Shown one piece after another: positions 40,376-48,166 of a stretch of 52,086 nucleotides of DNA. Position numbers and translations under genes: made by a program. Position 1 is the first letter of the stretch, and every line of letters begins with the position of its first letter. A model generated the notes under the pieces. The model made no database searches. It was given only the letters and a program-made list of their open reading frames with translations, and was not told the DNA's origin. The stretch comes from a virus, in IMG/VR virus record IMGVR_UViG_3300049740_001889, positions 1 through 52,086 of that record. One strand, 5' to 3'.

Positions 40376-41371
40376 TTAAAATAAATCACCCCAATCTTCG
40401 CCTTCATTAGCCTTACTATAATCAGTAGGTCTAACAGCAAAGAAATCAGTATGAGTGAGTCCACCTGTAAGATGATAGAACCATTCTAATTTTTCAGCCT
40501 TCGTTTTATCGAATTCATGAATGGATTCATATCCTAATTCTTTTAATTTTGTATTTGTTCTAGCTTTAATGAATTCTTTTAAATCGTTTTTTTCAAGATT
40601 TTCTAAATCACCCATTTCGAACATCTTATCAATAAATTTAGTTTCTAAATCAATAATTAATCTTGAAGCCTCTTCAATTGATTCTTTACACTCATCTAGT
40701 AATGTAGGATATTCTTCACACATATGTCTGAAGAGTTGACAACCCATTTTAGAATGTAGAGATTCATCTCTTACAGACCATTTCATTTGTTGTCCGATAC
40801 CTTTTAGTAGATTTCTCATTTGAAATGAGTAGAGTACTGCAAATGAAGAGTATAGGGATACTCCTTCACTAAATGCAGAAAAGATTGCTAAACTTCTACC
40901 AACTTCTTTTCTTGCCTGTGGATTTGTTGCCAAATCTTCATGTGTCCAATTGTTAGTAGTAGCAGTAAGGAGTTCAAACTTCTCAGCAACTGCAGGTTCG
41001 TGCAGAAACGCTGAGAAGTCATCTAATCCTAATGTTTCATTTAAGTATGAATATGCAGTTGCATGAATTGTTTCTTGTGAACCAAACATCATCGCCATCT
41101 GTCTTATCTCGTGTTTAGGAAACCAATCAGTAACCATATTAGTCCAATAATCGGAAACTGCACATTCAGTTTGAGCAAAACCAAGTAAGATATTCCCCAC
41201 TAAGTTTTTCTCAGCAGCTGTTAATCGTTCATTCCAATCTTTAACATCCCCTTGCATTGGGATTTCAGTATGTAACCAAAATGCTTGGGCCTGTTTCAAC
41301 CAACCTTCTGTATAGTAGATTGGATATTCAAATGGTTTAAACGGAATTCTTTCTGTGAATAATTTGCTCAT
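40376..41371 (-). CDS. nrdB: Class I ribonucleotide reductase, small subunit
   Basis: 331 residues. Metal ligands are readable: Glu in F-A-Q-T-E-C (position of E. coli Asp84), Q-E-T-I-H-A-T-A-Y (Glu115, His118 and radical Tyr122), S-E-G-V-S-L-Y (Glu204) and R-D-E-S-L-H-S-K (Glu238, His241). The Tyr is kept, so a tyrosyl radical is expected, but the first ligand is Glu rather than Asp. Part of the operon histone-like gene, nrdB, nrdA, thioredoxin. Confidence 0.95.
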   Translation of the reverse strand: MSKLFTERIPFKPFEYPIYYTEGWLKQAQAFWLHTEIPMQGDVKDWNERLTAAEKNLVGNILLGFAQTECAVSDYWTNMVTDWFPKHEIRQMAMMFGSQETIHATAYSYLNETLGLDDFSAFLHEPAVAEKFELLTATTNNWTHEDLATNPQARKEVGRSLAIFSAFSEGVSLYSSFAVLYSFQMRNLLKGIGQQMKWSVRDESLHSKMGCQLFRHMCEEYPTLLDECKESIEEASRLIIDLETKFIDKMFEMGDLENLEKNDLKEFIKARTNTKLKELGYESIHEFDKTKAEKLEWFYHLTGGLTHTDFFAVRPTDYSKANEGEDWGDLF

Positions 41372-41380
41372 AGTAACTTA

Positions 41381-41551
41381 TTATTTTGATTCTTCTACTG
41401 AAGCTTTTCTATAATCTGTTACTAGTTTCTTAACTTCACCAATTGCTTTTCTTGCTCTTGATTTAGCTGCTTTTGAACCACCATTGTGTTCTGTTTCAAA
41501 TTGAACGAATAAATCTTTAATCTGTTCAAATAGTTCTTGTGAATTTGCCAT
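41381..41551 (-). CDS. Histone H1-like protein (Hc1-type), Bacteroidetes style
   Basis: 56 residues from the ATG at 41551; a TTG at 41587 would add 12 residues but overlaps an inverted repeat. L-F-E-Q-I-K-D-L-F-V-Q-F begins the helix; G-G-S-K-A-A-K-S-R-A-R-K-A and K-K-L-V-T-D-Y-R-K-A-S-V match the short histone-H1-like proteins common in Bacteroidetes chromosomes. It would bind and compact DNA. First gene of the nrdBA operon (9 bases from nrdB). Confidence 0.75.
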   Translation of the reverse strand: MANSQELFEQIKDLFVQFETEHNGGSKAAKSRARKAIGEVKKLVTDYRKASVEESK

Positions 41552-41581
41552 AAAATATTTAATTATTAATTGTTTTGAAGT

Positions 41582-41597
41582 GACCAATCATATGGTC
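41582..41597. promoter_or_regulatory. Inverted repeat in the leader of the histone/nrd operon
   Basis: GACCA-ATCATA-TGGTC, perfect 5-base arms, 31 bases before the histone start. No TTG/TATATTTG promoter is seen in the 41552-41718 gap, so this may mark a different control mode. Short enough to be chance. Confidence 0.3.
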
Positions 41598-41718
41598 GTG
41601 TTTATAATTATAGTATATATTGAAAAACGTAATTGTTTTTTATAAATTTTTTTTGTCTAACCATTTTTACACATATACCATCCTTTACCATAACTATGTT
41701 ATAATTTTTTTGATAGGG

Positions 41719-43080
41719 TTATCCCATATTTTCTACATATTTCTTGTGGAGTAACTTTTTTGTTTCAAGTTGTCCACTAGCAGATTGTTTTGTTGCAATC
41801 ACACCATCAGGAGAAGAACTGTCATATACTTCAATGTAACCTGTGTTGGTATTCATCTTACATGGGAATGTGATTCCGTCTGGTCCGAATCTGTTTTTCA
41901 TAATATGAGCTCGAGCAGTATCATTCAATTTATCTTTTGATTTTCTACTCCAACTCATAATGAAATCTGCGTTCATTACTTTGGCATAAGAATCTGCAAT
42001 CTTATCTGCCTCGATAACTTCGGAATCAATTGCTGAACGGTTGGTCTGAGATGCAGTCCAAATTGGAATTTCCAATTCACCACTCATTCCACGAAGGTCA
42101 ATATACACTCCTCCTTGCTCCGCATAAGTAGAGTCTGACTTATTAGAGTGAGAGAGGAGAAGGTCGGCATAATCAACAATGATAACATCGGGTTTGTTAT
42201 CTAACGTAACCATTTTCTCTATATGTTGCTGTAACTTTTTTACTGTAACACCCTTTGGAGGGAAGTACTTAATAAGTAGTTTCCCCTTCAAGTTCGAGAT
42301 TTTGCCTTTTACCTCTTCTTTTTTGTCCTTCAAATCTGTGGAAGGTATTTGTGTAAACACAGTATCATATCTCGCACCAACGTAGTGCTCTGATAATTCC
42401 ATTGTGTAATGTACTACACTCAAACCTCTCCGAACAGCTTCTGCACCGATAGCGGTGAGAATCCATGTTTTTCCTACACCCGAAGGTGCTACAACTACTC
42501 CCAACTCACCAGGTCCTAATCCACCATCCATTAAATCATTTATAGGATTCCATTTAGTTGGAACAGTTGTTCTATTTAGTTCTTCAGTTCTCATATCGAA
42601 ATCTTCGATATAATCCATACCTAAGTTGGTTTCGTTACCAACCTTCATAGCTGAATCTACTAAATCTTTGATTCTATCATAAGAACCAGCTTGTAATAAA
42701 TCTACTGATTGTAGTATTACGTTTTTTAAATTTTGATTAATACAAAAACTTTTAAACTCATCCTTAATATAATCTAAATCTACATTACCAACTTGAGTAA
42801 AAACGTGTCGTAGTTGTTCTACAACAGTTTTCTTTAAAACTTCGTTATCTACTTTTGATAATTGTGATTTGAATACATCGAGTGTAGGAGGTTTTTTATA
42901 ATCTAAATGATATTGTAGTATCTCAGAAATAATCCATTTGTTAGCATCGTTCTCAAAGAACTTAGCGGTAGTTATTTCACTAATCGTATCTAAGAATTTC
43001 CCATCTGTAAGTAGAGCCGAAACTACTTTCGATTGGAACGATTGGCCATATTTTGATAATGTATCTATTTGTTCTTGCAT
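41719..43080 (-). CDS. 41: Replicative DNA helicase, DnaB/gp41-like
   Basis: 453 residues. Walker A is A-P-S-G-V-G-K-T-W near residue 203, Walker B V-I-I-V-D-Y-A-D-L near 305, and T-A-S-Q-T-N-R the following sensor. D-F-I-M-S-W-S-R-K and N-R-F-G-P-D-G-I-T-F-P resemble the C-terminal DnaB motifs. N-terminal ~170 residues are helical, as in gp41. It unwinds DNA at the fork. Own promoter with a leader of about 15 bases. Confidence 0.95.
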   Translation of the reverse strand: MQEQIDTLSKYGQSFQSKVVSALLTDGKFLDTISEITTAKFFENDANKWIISEILQYHLDYKKPPTLDVFKSQLSKVDNEVLKKTVVEQLRHVFTQVGNVDLDYIKDEFKSFCINQNLKNVILQSVDLLQAGSYDRIKDLVDSAMKVGNETNLGMDYIEDFDMRTEELNRTTVPTKWNPINDLMDGGLGPGELGVVVAPSGVGKTWILTAIGAEAVRRGLSVVHYTMELSEHYVGARYDTVFTQIPSTDLKDKKEEVKGKISNLKGKLLIKYFPPKGVTVKKLQQHIEKMVTLDNKPDVIIVDYADLLLSHSNKSDSTYAEQGGVYIDLRGMSGELEIPIWTASQTNRSAIDSEVIEADKIADSYAKVMNADFIMSWSRKSKDKLNDTARAHIMKNRFGPDGITFPCKMNTNTGYIEVYDSSSPDGVIATKQSASGQLETKKLLHKKYVENMG

Positions 43081-43101
43081 TGACTCTTTTTAAAACTTAT
43101 A

Positions 43102-43132
43102 CAAATATACGAAATTTATTTTTAATATCCAA
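43102..43132 (-). promoter_or_regulatory. Bacteroidetes-type promoter for the helicase
   Basis: Minus strand TTG (43132-43130), 20 bases, TATATTTG (43109-43102). Confidence 0.85.
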
Positions 43133-43133
43133 A

Positions 43134-44189
43134 TTATTTTATGATTAAATTTCCAAAAGTGGTTTTTAACCAATCATTGATATCTCCAAAGTTTCCGATA
43201 ACTTTGTATTTTAACAGAATTTTCATGAAATTCATTTTATTTAAGGGTTCGATAGATTCGTTAAATCTATCTAAAGTTTTCATTTTTATATTACCACTAA
43301 TATCAACATCATCGAGTTGCATTAATTCCCTATTTAGTAATATTTGTCTTTTTGATTTAAGTATATCTTTGTAAATCTTTATTTTACCTTTTGTTTCAGT
43401 TTCCTTTTCTTCACATAATTTTAATAAATCATCTACTGATAATTTAACATCTTCTGTAATTTCAGGAAATCTTTTTACTACGGTCTTAATACCACATCCA
43501 TATACTCCAGGAATATTATCTGATTTATCCCCATCCAATACTCTATATAGTAAAAGGTTTTTGGATTCAATTCCATACTCTTCTTTTACCATTGTTGTAT
43601 TGTACATTTTCTTTTTGGTCGGTGACCAGACGATGGTTGTATCATCAACCAATTGAAGGAAATCCTTATCAGTTGACATAATCACCGCCTGTTCATCTTC
43701 CTTGAGAAGTTTGGTGGATATATAAGCCATGATATCATCGGCTTCAACACCATCGTATATCATAGTTGTGAGTGGTAACCCATCTAACATTTCATTTAAC
43801 CAAACGAATTGTCTTTTCATAGATTCTCTTTCATCTTCATCATTCATCATACCTTTATAAGCACGATTCACTCTGAGTTTGTTAGAATCTCTTTGAGCTT
43901 TATATCCACTAAATTTCTTCTTTCTTTGGGTAGAACCACCCTTACCATCGAACACTACAACAACACGAGTCGGTTGAGTTTGTCTAATTGCATATCCAAT
44001 CGATTTGAGAACACCAGTTGCACCACCAACATGGTCACCATCTTCATTCATTGTAGGAATAGATGACCAACATCTGATAAATGTATTTAACCCATCAATA
44101 ATTAAAACACGAGAATTCTTGTGTCTATTGATATTCGTTTCTCTATCGGTTTCAACCGAATCTAAAATGTTTTTGTATAGTTCTTTCAT
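43134..44189 (-). CDS. rnh: 5'-3' exonuclease / RNase H (FEN-type, T4 rnh-like)
   Basis: 351 residues. The FEN active site is spread as expected: L-I-I-D-G-L-N near residue 30, V-V-F-D-G-K-G near 80, G-V-E-A-D-D-I near 146, M-S-T-D-K-D-F near 171, and L-D-G-D-K-S-D-N-I-P-G-V near 220 with a helix-hairpin-helix (G-C-G-I-K-T). It removes RNA primers from Okazaki fragments. Shares a base with the small gene upstream. Confidence 0.9.
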   Translation of the reverse strand: MKELYKNILDSVETDRETNINRHKNSRVLIIDGLNTFIRCWSSIPTMNEDGDHVGGATGVLKSIGYAIRQTQPTRVVVVFDGKGGSTQRKKKFSGYKAQRDSNKLRVNRAYKGMMNDEDERESMKRQFVWLNEMLDGLPLTTMIYDGVEADDIMAYISTKLLKEDEQAVIMSTDKDFLQLVDDTTIVWSPTKKKMYNTTMVKEEYGIESKNLLLYRVLDGDKSDNIPGVYGCGIKTVVKRFPEITEDVKLSVDDLLKLCEEKETETKGKIKIYKDILKSKRQILLNRELMQLDDVDISGNIKMKTLDRFNESIEPLNKMNFMKILLKYKVIGNFGDINDWLKTTFGNLIIK

Positions 44190-44410
44190 TATAAAACTTC
44201 TTTAGTATTAAAGTATTTTTCAAGTGCTCCTAATCTATCATCAGCATCTACTAACTTAATCAGAGCTTCCTCTGCGTTTTTGTAGAAATCTTCAGTAGAG
44301 TGGTCACCAATTCCAACTGCTTTATTACCAAGAAGTTCTAAAGAAAGTAGAGCTTTGGCCTTATCAGCCTCAGCACTACTTTTCAACATAGTGTATAATT
44401 TTTTGTCCAT
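44189..44410 (-). CDS. Hypothetical helical protein, 73 residues
   Basis: Unrecognised. Ala/Leu/Lys-rich, all-helical, no membrane segment. It lies 2 bases after uvsX and shares a base with the exonuclease gene, so it belongs to the replication/recombination operon. Similar short genes sit next to uvsX in other T4-like marine phages, but I cannot name it. Confidence 0.6.
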   Translation of the reverse strand: MDKKLYTMLKSSAEADKAKALLSLELLGNKAVGIGDHSTEDFYKNAEEALIKLVDADDRLGALEKYFNTKEVL

Positions 44411-44412
44411 AA

Positions 44413-45543
44413 CTATTCATTTACACCAGCACCACGAGTATCTACTTCCATATTATCGATATCTAAAGTATCAGATTTATATTGTAAGATTGTTTCTTCA
44501 CATATCTTTTTGTAAATCTGTTCTCTGAGTTCAGTATTCTCATCCATCAAAGGAATAAAATCTTTTGATTGAAATTTAAATTCTTCACCAGTTTCAGTAT
44601 CAACATATGCATACCATGCACCAGCTTGTTTTACTAATTTGTTTTCTTTCATAACTCCGAGCCATGACCCGTAGTTATCAATCCCTCTGTCAAAGTAGAT
44701 TTCAAAATCAGCCGCTCTTAGAGGTGGGCCCATTCTGTTTTTTACAACTTGACATCGTACTTTCATACCAACTGTTTTGTCCTTACCATTTACCTTCATC
44801 TTGATTTGTCCCATATTCTTTAACCTTAATCTTACAGATGCGTGAAAAGCAAGAGCTTTACCACCACTTGTAGTCCAAGGGTCACCGAACATAGCATTCA
44901 TCTTTTGTCTAAGTTGGTTAGTGAATACTAATGAGATTTTCTGTCTACCAATCATATTGGTAATCTTTCTCATTGCCTTCGAGATAATAATAGCTTTATC
45001 AGTAGCATATCCATCTTTCTTGTAATCTGCCGCTAATTCATTAGTTGTAGAAGCAGCCGCAACTGAATCTACTACTATTGTTACTATTTTATCTTTGGAA
45101 GTTTCTCTAACTTTCTCAATGATAGTTTCTGTAAAATCAAAGATTTGTTCAACCGAATCAGCCGTAACATAGAGAAGTTTAGAAACGTCAACACCGATTG
45201 CCTCTAAAAATTCTCTACTTACTGCAGTTTCTGTATCAATAAGAACAGCAACACCACCTTGTTTCTGTGTTTCCGCAAGGAGGTGTGCTGATACTAATGA
45301 TTTTCCTGATTGTTCTAATCCTGTGATTTCAGTTATTCTACCAACGGGTAAACCACCATAAGGACGATTTGAAACAGCCACATCCAACATTGCACATCCT
45401 GTCGATATCCAACCATCTACGTTTGTAGGTGCTTCATCATCGTTAAGAAAAAATGCTACTTTGGAATCTTTCGATTGTTTGTTAAGTTCACCTGCCAGAA
45501 TATCCGCCAAGTCTAACTCCTTTACTGCCTTCTTTTTCGCCAT
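44413..45543 (-). CDS. uvsX: RecA-like recombinase UvsX
   Basis: 376 residues (T4 UvsX 391). Walker A is G-L-E-Q-S-G-K-S near residue 71; L-I-D-T-E-T-A near 97; Walker B I-V-V-D-S-V-A-A near 148; F-T-N-Q-L-R-Q near 211; T-S-G-G-K-A-L-A-F near 228. It promotes strand invasion for recombination-dependent replication. Ten bases after gp32, with which it works. Confidence 0.95.
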   Translation of the reverse strand: MAKKKAVKELDLADILAGELNKQSKDSKVAFFLNDDEAPTNVDGWISTGCAMLDVAVSNRPYGGLPVGRITEITGLEQSGKSLVSAHLLAETQKQGGVAVLIDTETAVSREFLEAIGVDVSKLLYVTADSVEQIFDFTETIIEKVRETSKDKIVTIVVDSVAAASTTNELAADYKKDGYATDKAIIISKAMRKITNMIGRQKISLVFTNQLRQKMNAMFGDPWTTSGGKALAFHASVRLRLKNMGQIKMKVNGKDKTVGMKVRCQVVKNRMGPPLRAADFEIYFDRGIDNYGSWLGVMKENKLVKQAGAWYAYVDTETGEEFKFQSKDFIPLMDENTELREQIYKKICEETILQYKSDTLDIDNMEVDTRGAGVNE

Positions 45544-45553
45544 TTAGTTTGGT

Positions 45554-46363
45554 TTAGTTGTTAAATAAATCATCAAAAGCAGCCGCTACATCATCAGTTT
45601 TCTTCGATGAAGATTCTGTTGTAGTAGTTGGTGCAGATTCTACTGGTTTAGAAGCTGGGGTACTTTGTGATAAGGTAGATTGAGATACAGTTTCTTTCTC
45701 ACCTTCTCCACTTGGGTTTAACCAACCTTCTAATACTGATTTTAATTCATCATAAGATAATTCAGAATATAAATCTGTAATTTCAGTTTGTGATTCTAAA
45801 AATTGAGTTACTTTATCAGTATCTTCACTCACTGGTGTAGTTGATGGTTTAACTCTAATAGTAGTAGTTGGATAAGTAGTACCAGCTTCTTCTGCTGATT
45901 TGTACTCGATTGTTAAATCTCTACCACTTGTTGGGTCTGAAATATCTCCATAATCTGGGTCAGCAATGTAACCTAAGATTTCTTGATATACAGTTTTACC
46001 AAATCCCCAAAATCTTACTCCTTCACCTTCTTCTCCTCTTACGATAACAGGAACAAAAGTTCTCAACTTAGGCTCCATAGCCTTCGCTGCTTTCCAATCA
46101 TCTTTATCACCCATTCTTTTTAGTTTATCCGCAAACTCTACAATAGGGTCTGGTCTACCAAATGATTGTGGTGATAAGTAAGTTTTGTTGTTAATGTTGT
46201 AGTGAAAGTACAATTCGATGAATGGGTTATCTTTATCGAATTGGTAAGGAACGATTCTCACTTGGTGTTTACCAGGTGTTGGTTTCCATAATGAATCTGA
46301 TTTCCTTTGTGTGTTTTGCAGTTTGTTCAGTCTGCTTCTGATTGCGTTAATGTCTAAAGCCAT
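45554..46363 (-). CDS. 32: Single-stranded DNA-binding protein (gp32-like), zinc-free
   Basis: 269 residues (T4 gp32 301). Starts with A-I-R-S-R-L-N-K-L-Q, the basic LAST-like cooperativity region, then W-K-P-T-P-G-K-H-Q-V-R-I-V-P, typical of T4-like marine gp32. No Cys occurs anywhere, so the His/Cys zinc site of T4 gp32 is absent. Ser/Thr-rich linker and an acidic end (A-A-F-D-D-L-F) for partner contacts. It lies directly before uvsX. Confidence 0.9.
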   Translation of the reverse strand: MALDINAIRSRLNKLQNTQRKSDSLWKPTPGKHQVRIVPYQFDKDNPFIELYFHYNINNKTYLSPQSFGRPDPIVEFADKLKRMGDKDDWKAAKAMEPKLRTFVPVIVRGEEGEGVRFWGFGKTVYQEILGYIADPDYGDISDPTSGRDLTIEYKSAEEAGTTYPTTTIRVKPSTTPVSEDTDKVTQFLESQTEITDLYSELSYDELKSVLEGWLNPSGEGEKETVSQSTLSQSTPASKPVESAPTTTTESSSKKTDDVAAAFDDLFNN

Positions 46364-46434
46364 GATTTTTACCTTTTAGTTTTAATTAATTTATTTTTTA
46401 AGTTTAAAGTTTTGAGTGCCAAACTTATTAACAC

Positions 46435-46476
46435 TCGGTGTATATATAAATATAAAGAAACCCCAAAAAACACCGA
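46435..46476. promoter_or_regulatory. 7-base inverted repeat in the gp32 leader
   Basis: TCGGTGT (46435-46441) and ACACCGA (46470-46476) are perfect complements with 28 AT-rich bases between, holding a minus-strand TATATTTA (46454-46447). It lies about 72 bases before the gp32 start. It could close a loop in the gp32 mRNA or end the upstream transcript. T4 gp32 represses its own translation through a leader pseudoknot; a link is speculative. Confidence 0.4.
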
Positions 46477-46501
46477 ATTTTTGTGATTACTTATTAACAA
46501 T

Positions 46502-46864
46502 TTACTTAGCCCATTTATCCCTTTGTACAAGTTGTGAGATTATACCATAAACGGATAAATCTTCGTAAGTATCTTGAATATTTTCTCCTACTTCATCAGG
46601 TTGTCCTTTAACAACTAATTGAAGTAATCGTTGAATTTTATCATTCTTTCTGAACCATAATCCAGTTAAAGCAACTTTCTTATCATCATCAGTTTCTAAT
46701 TGAGAACCAACTGAAATATTACCTGGTCCGTAGTTTCTTTGTTTCTTACAAAATGTTACATACATTTCATCTAGGATTTTTTTGAACTCATCACAAGTTT
46801 GTGGATATGTTCTTTCACAGAATTCTACTGCATTTTCAGTAGGTTGTGTAGTTTCTTCTATCAT
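46502..46864 (-). CDS. DUF1599 / nucleotide modification associated domain 1 protein
   Basis: 120 residues. Y-P-Q-T-C-D-E-F-K-K-I, F-C-K-K-Q-R-N-Y-G-P-G-N-I, L-T-G-L-W-F-R-K-N-D-K-I-Q-R and Y-E-D-L-S-V-Y-G-I-I match the DUF1599 pattern, an all-alpha family predicted from comparative genomics to act in phage nucleotide modification. Has its own promoter with a leader of about 13 bases. Enzymatic role unproven. Confidence 0.75.
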   Translation of the reverse strand: MIEETTQPTENAVEFCERTYPQTCDEFKKILDEMYVTFCKKQRNYGPGNISVGSQLETDDDKKVALTGLWFRKNDKIQRLLQLVVKGQPDEVGENIQDTYEDLSVYGIISQLVQRDKWAK

Positions 46865-46883
46865 ACTTTTTTAATTTGTTATA

Positions 46884-46914
46884 CAAATATACGAAATTAT
46901 TTTTACAATTCCAA
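46884..46914 (-). promoter_or_regulatory. Bacteroidetes-type promoter for the DUF1599 gene
   Basis: Minus strand TTG (46914-46912), 20 bases, TATATTTG (46891-46884). Confidence 0.85.
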
Positions 46915-46932
46915 ATATTTTTTATTTTTTTT

Positions 46933-47187
46933 TTAATATATCCTTGAATCTGTAATATTGTATTGGTATAGAACTCCACAATCATCATCTTCATCAACGA
47001 TGTTTTCACTAACCTTACAGTAATGTGGTAGTATTTCTTGCAATCCTTCGAAATCTACTTTTTGCCAATAACCAAATCTTAGGTTTATTCCTTTACCTTT
47101 AGTAAAGTAAGAATCATATCCGATTTCAAAATCAGATGAACCATACCACTTTTTAATTTCTTTAAATTTTTTATATCCTATTCTCAT
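46933..47187 (-). CDS. Hypothetical protein, 84 residues
   Basis: Unrecognised. Tyr/Gly-rich beta-type sequence (K-W-Y-G-S-S-D-F-E-I-G-Y), then an acidic stretch (I-V-D-E-D-D-D-C-G-V). Overlaps the upstream gene by 4 bases. Confidence 0.55.
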   Translation of the reverse strand: MRIGYKKFKEIKKWYGSSDFEIGYDSYFTKGKGINLRFGYWQKVDFEGLQEILPHYCKVSENIVDEDDDCGVLYQYNITDSRIY

Positions 47188-47477
47188 ACCTCGTATTCTC
47201 TATCTTTAATATCAATTTCCTTCATTAACAAGTCATATGATAACTCGGTTGGGTTATGGAATATAACCTCGTGGTCAATATACTCAAACCTCTCCATATC
47301 ATTGGATTGTTTTTCTACTATCTTAGATAGTTTACCTTTCATATCTTCAGTCCATATTGCTACATCTGATGATACTTCCATTGTGAACTTATGTCCACCT
47401 TTTGGTTTCCAATGAGTTGTTCCCTCATGAAATCCATAATTTTCGTAATACTGAGTATCAACTATAATTTTTGCCAT
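47184..47477 (-). CDS. Hypothetical phage protein, 97 residues
   Basis: Starts A-K-I-I-V-D-T-Q-Y-Y-E-N-Y-G-F, then H-W-K-P-K-G-G-H-K-F, a layout I recall from unnamed proteins of large phages, without known function. Acidic C-terminal half. Lies 11 bases after the 52-residue gene and is coupled to the next gene by 4 bases. Confidence 0.6.
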   Translation of the reverse strand: MAKIIVDTQYYENYGFHEGTTHWKPKGGHKFTMEVSSDVAIWTEDMKGKLSKIVEKQSNDMERFEYIDHEVIFHNPTELSYDLLMKEIDIKDREYEV

Positions 47478-47488
47478 TGTTTTATATT

Positions 47489-47647
47489 TTAAAGTTTAAT
47501 TTTATTTACTTTCTGAATTTTGTTAAGAACTGTGTAAAGAACTCTTGGGTTCATCATTGTACTGATTGATTCAATCTCTCCAATGAAATTTGGATTTAAC
47601 AACACTTTTTCTAACTCAACTCTACTTAATTGTCTTAAATTTTTCAT
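47489..47647 (-). CDS. Small protein, 52 residues
   Basis: Short frame from the ATG at 47647 to the stop at 47489-47491, directly behind the palindromic promoter (leader about 16 bases), which makes it very likely real. Product begins M-K-N-L-R-Q-L-S-R-V-E-L-E-K-V-L-L, probably a helical hairpin, with basic end K-V-N-K-I-K-L. Unknown family. Confidence 0.65.
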   Translation of the reverse strand: MKNLRQLSRVELEKVLLNPNFIGEIESISTMMNPRVLYTVLNKIQKVNKIKL

Positions 47648-47660
47648 GTTTTAACTCTTA

Positions 47661-47700
47661 TTTACTATGTAAATATACGAAAAAATATTAATATATCCAA
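47661..47700 (-). promoter_or_regulatory. Bacteroidetes-type promoter with palindrome over the start region
   Basis: Minus strand TTG (47700-47698), 20 bases, TATATTTA (47677-47670); TTTACTATGTAAA at 47661-47673. Drives the 52-, 97- and 84-residue genes. Confidence 0.75.
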
Positions 47701-47716
47701 GTCTTTTTTCATTTAT

Positions 47717-48103
47717 TTAAATAAACAATTTGTAATCTTTTTCATAACTGATAGCTTCAATCTCATATGGATGGTCATTGTAGTGATATCCCATATTATA
47801 ATATCGTTTGAACCAAGATGGAGATTGTAAGTAGTGAATGTATTCATGAATCAAAGTTTTAATTATCATCTTTCTACTTTTCATCTGAGGATAGTAAACT
47901 GTGATTTCATTCATCATTGAACAATATTCAGCGTGACACTTATCCTCCTCACCTTGAGCACCTTCCTCACCACTATACTTTTCATAGATATTTCTATGAG
48001 TTTCTACATAAGGAGTACATTCTTGGAATTTTGAGAAACCATAGTGGTTCTCTATCTTTGGAAAAATTTCTTTGATTATTTTATTTACTTGTTTCTCAGT
48101 CAT
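47717..48103 (-). CDS. HExxH metallopeptidase-like protein
   Basis: 128 residues. L-I-H-E-Y-I-H-Y-L-Q holds the HExxH zinc motif near residue 89, and P-Y-E-I-E-A about 25 residues later offers the third ligand Glu, as in small gluzincin or SprT-like proteins. Acidic N-terminal half. No signal peptide, so a cytoplasmic protease or a zinc-binding scaffold. Leader about 14 bases. Confidence 0.7.
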   Translation of the reverse strand: MTEKQVNKIIKEIFPKIENHYGFSKFQECTPYVETHRNIYEKYSGEEGAQGEEDKCHAEYCSMMNEITVYYPQMKSRKMIIKTLIHEYIHYLQSPSWFKRYYNMGYHYNDHPYEIEAISYEKDYKLFI

Positions 48104-48114
48104 ATCTTATCTTA

Positions 48115-48154
48115 TTTACTATGTAAATATACGAAAAATAAATGAGAAATCCAA
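48115..48154 (-). promoter_or_regulatory. Bacteroidetes-type promoter with palindrome over the start region
   Basis: Minus strand TTG (48154-48152), 20 bases, TATATTTA (48131-48124); TTTACTATGTAAA at 48115-48127. From the palindrome to the -33 box it is nearly identical to the copy at 38246. Confidence 0.75.
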
Positions 48155-48166
48155 GCAAAAAGTGAA

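Noticed and set aside
41623-41706. Possible 27-residue frame in the gap between helicase and histone-like gene
   Set aside because: Too short, no ribosome site and no promoter at the right distance; could be chance in AT-rich sequence.
46441-46455. T4-like late promoter box TATAAATA (also near 8411, 49316 and 51902)
   Set aside because: All these hits read on the plus strand, opposite to every gene; on the minus strand they read as TATTTATA or TATATTTA. Ordinary in AT-rich DNA.
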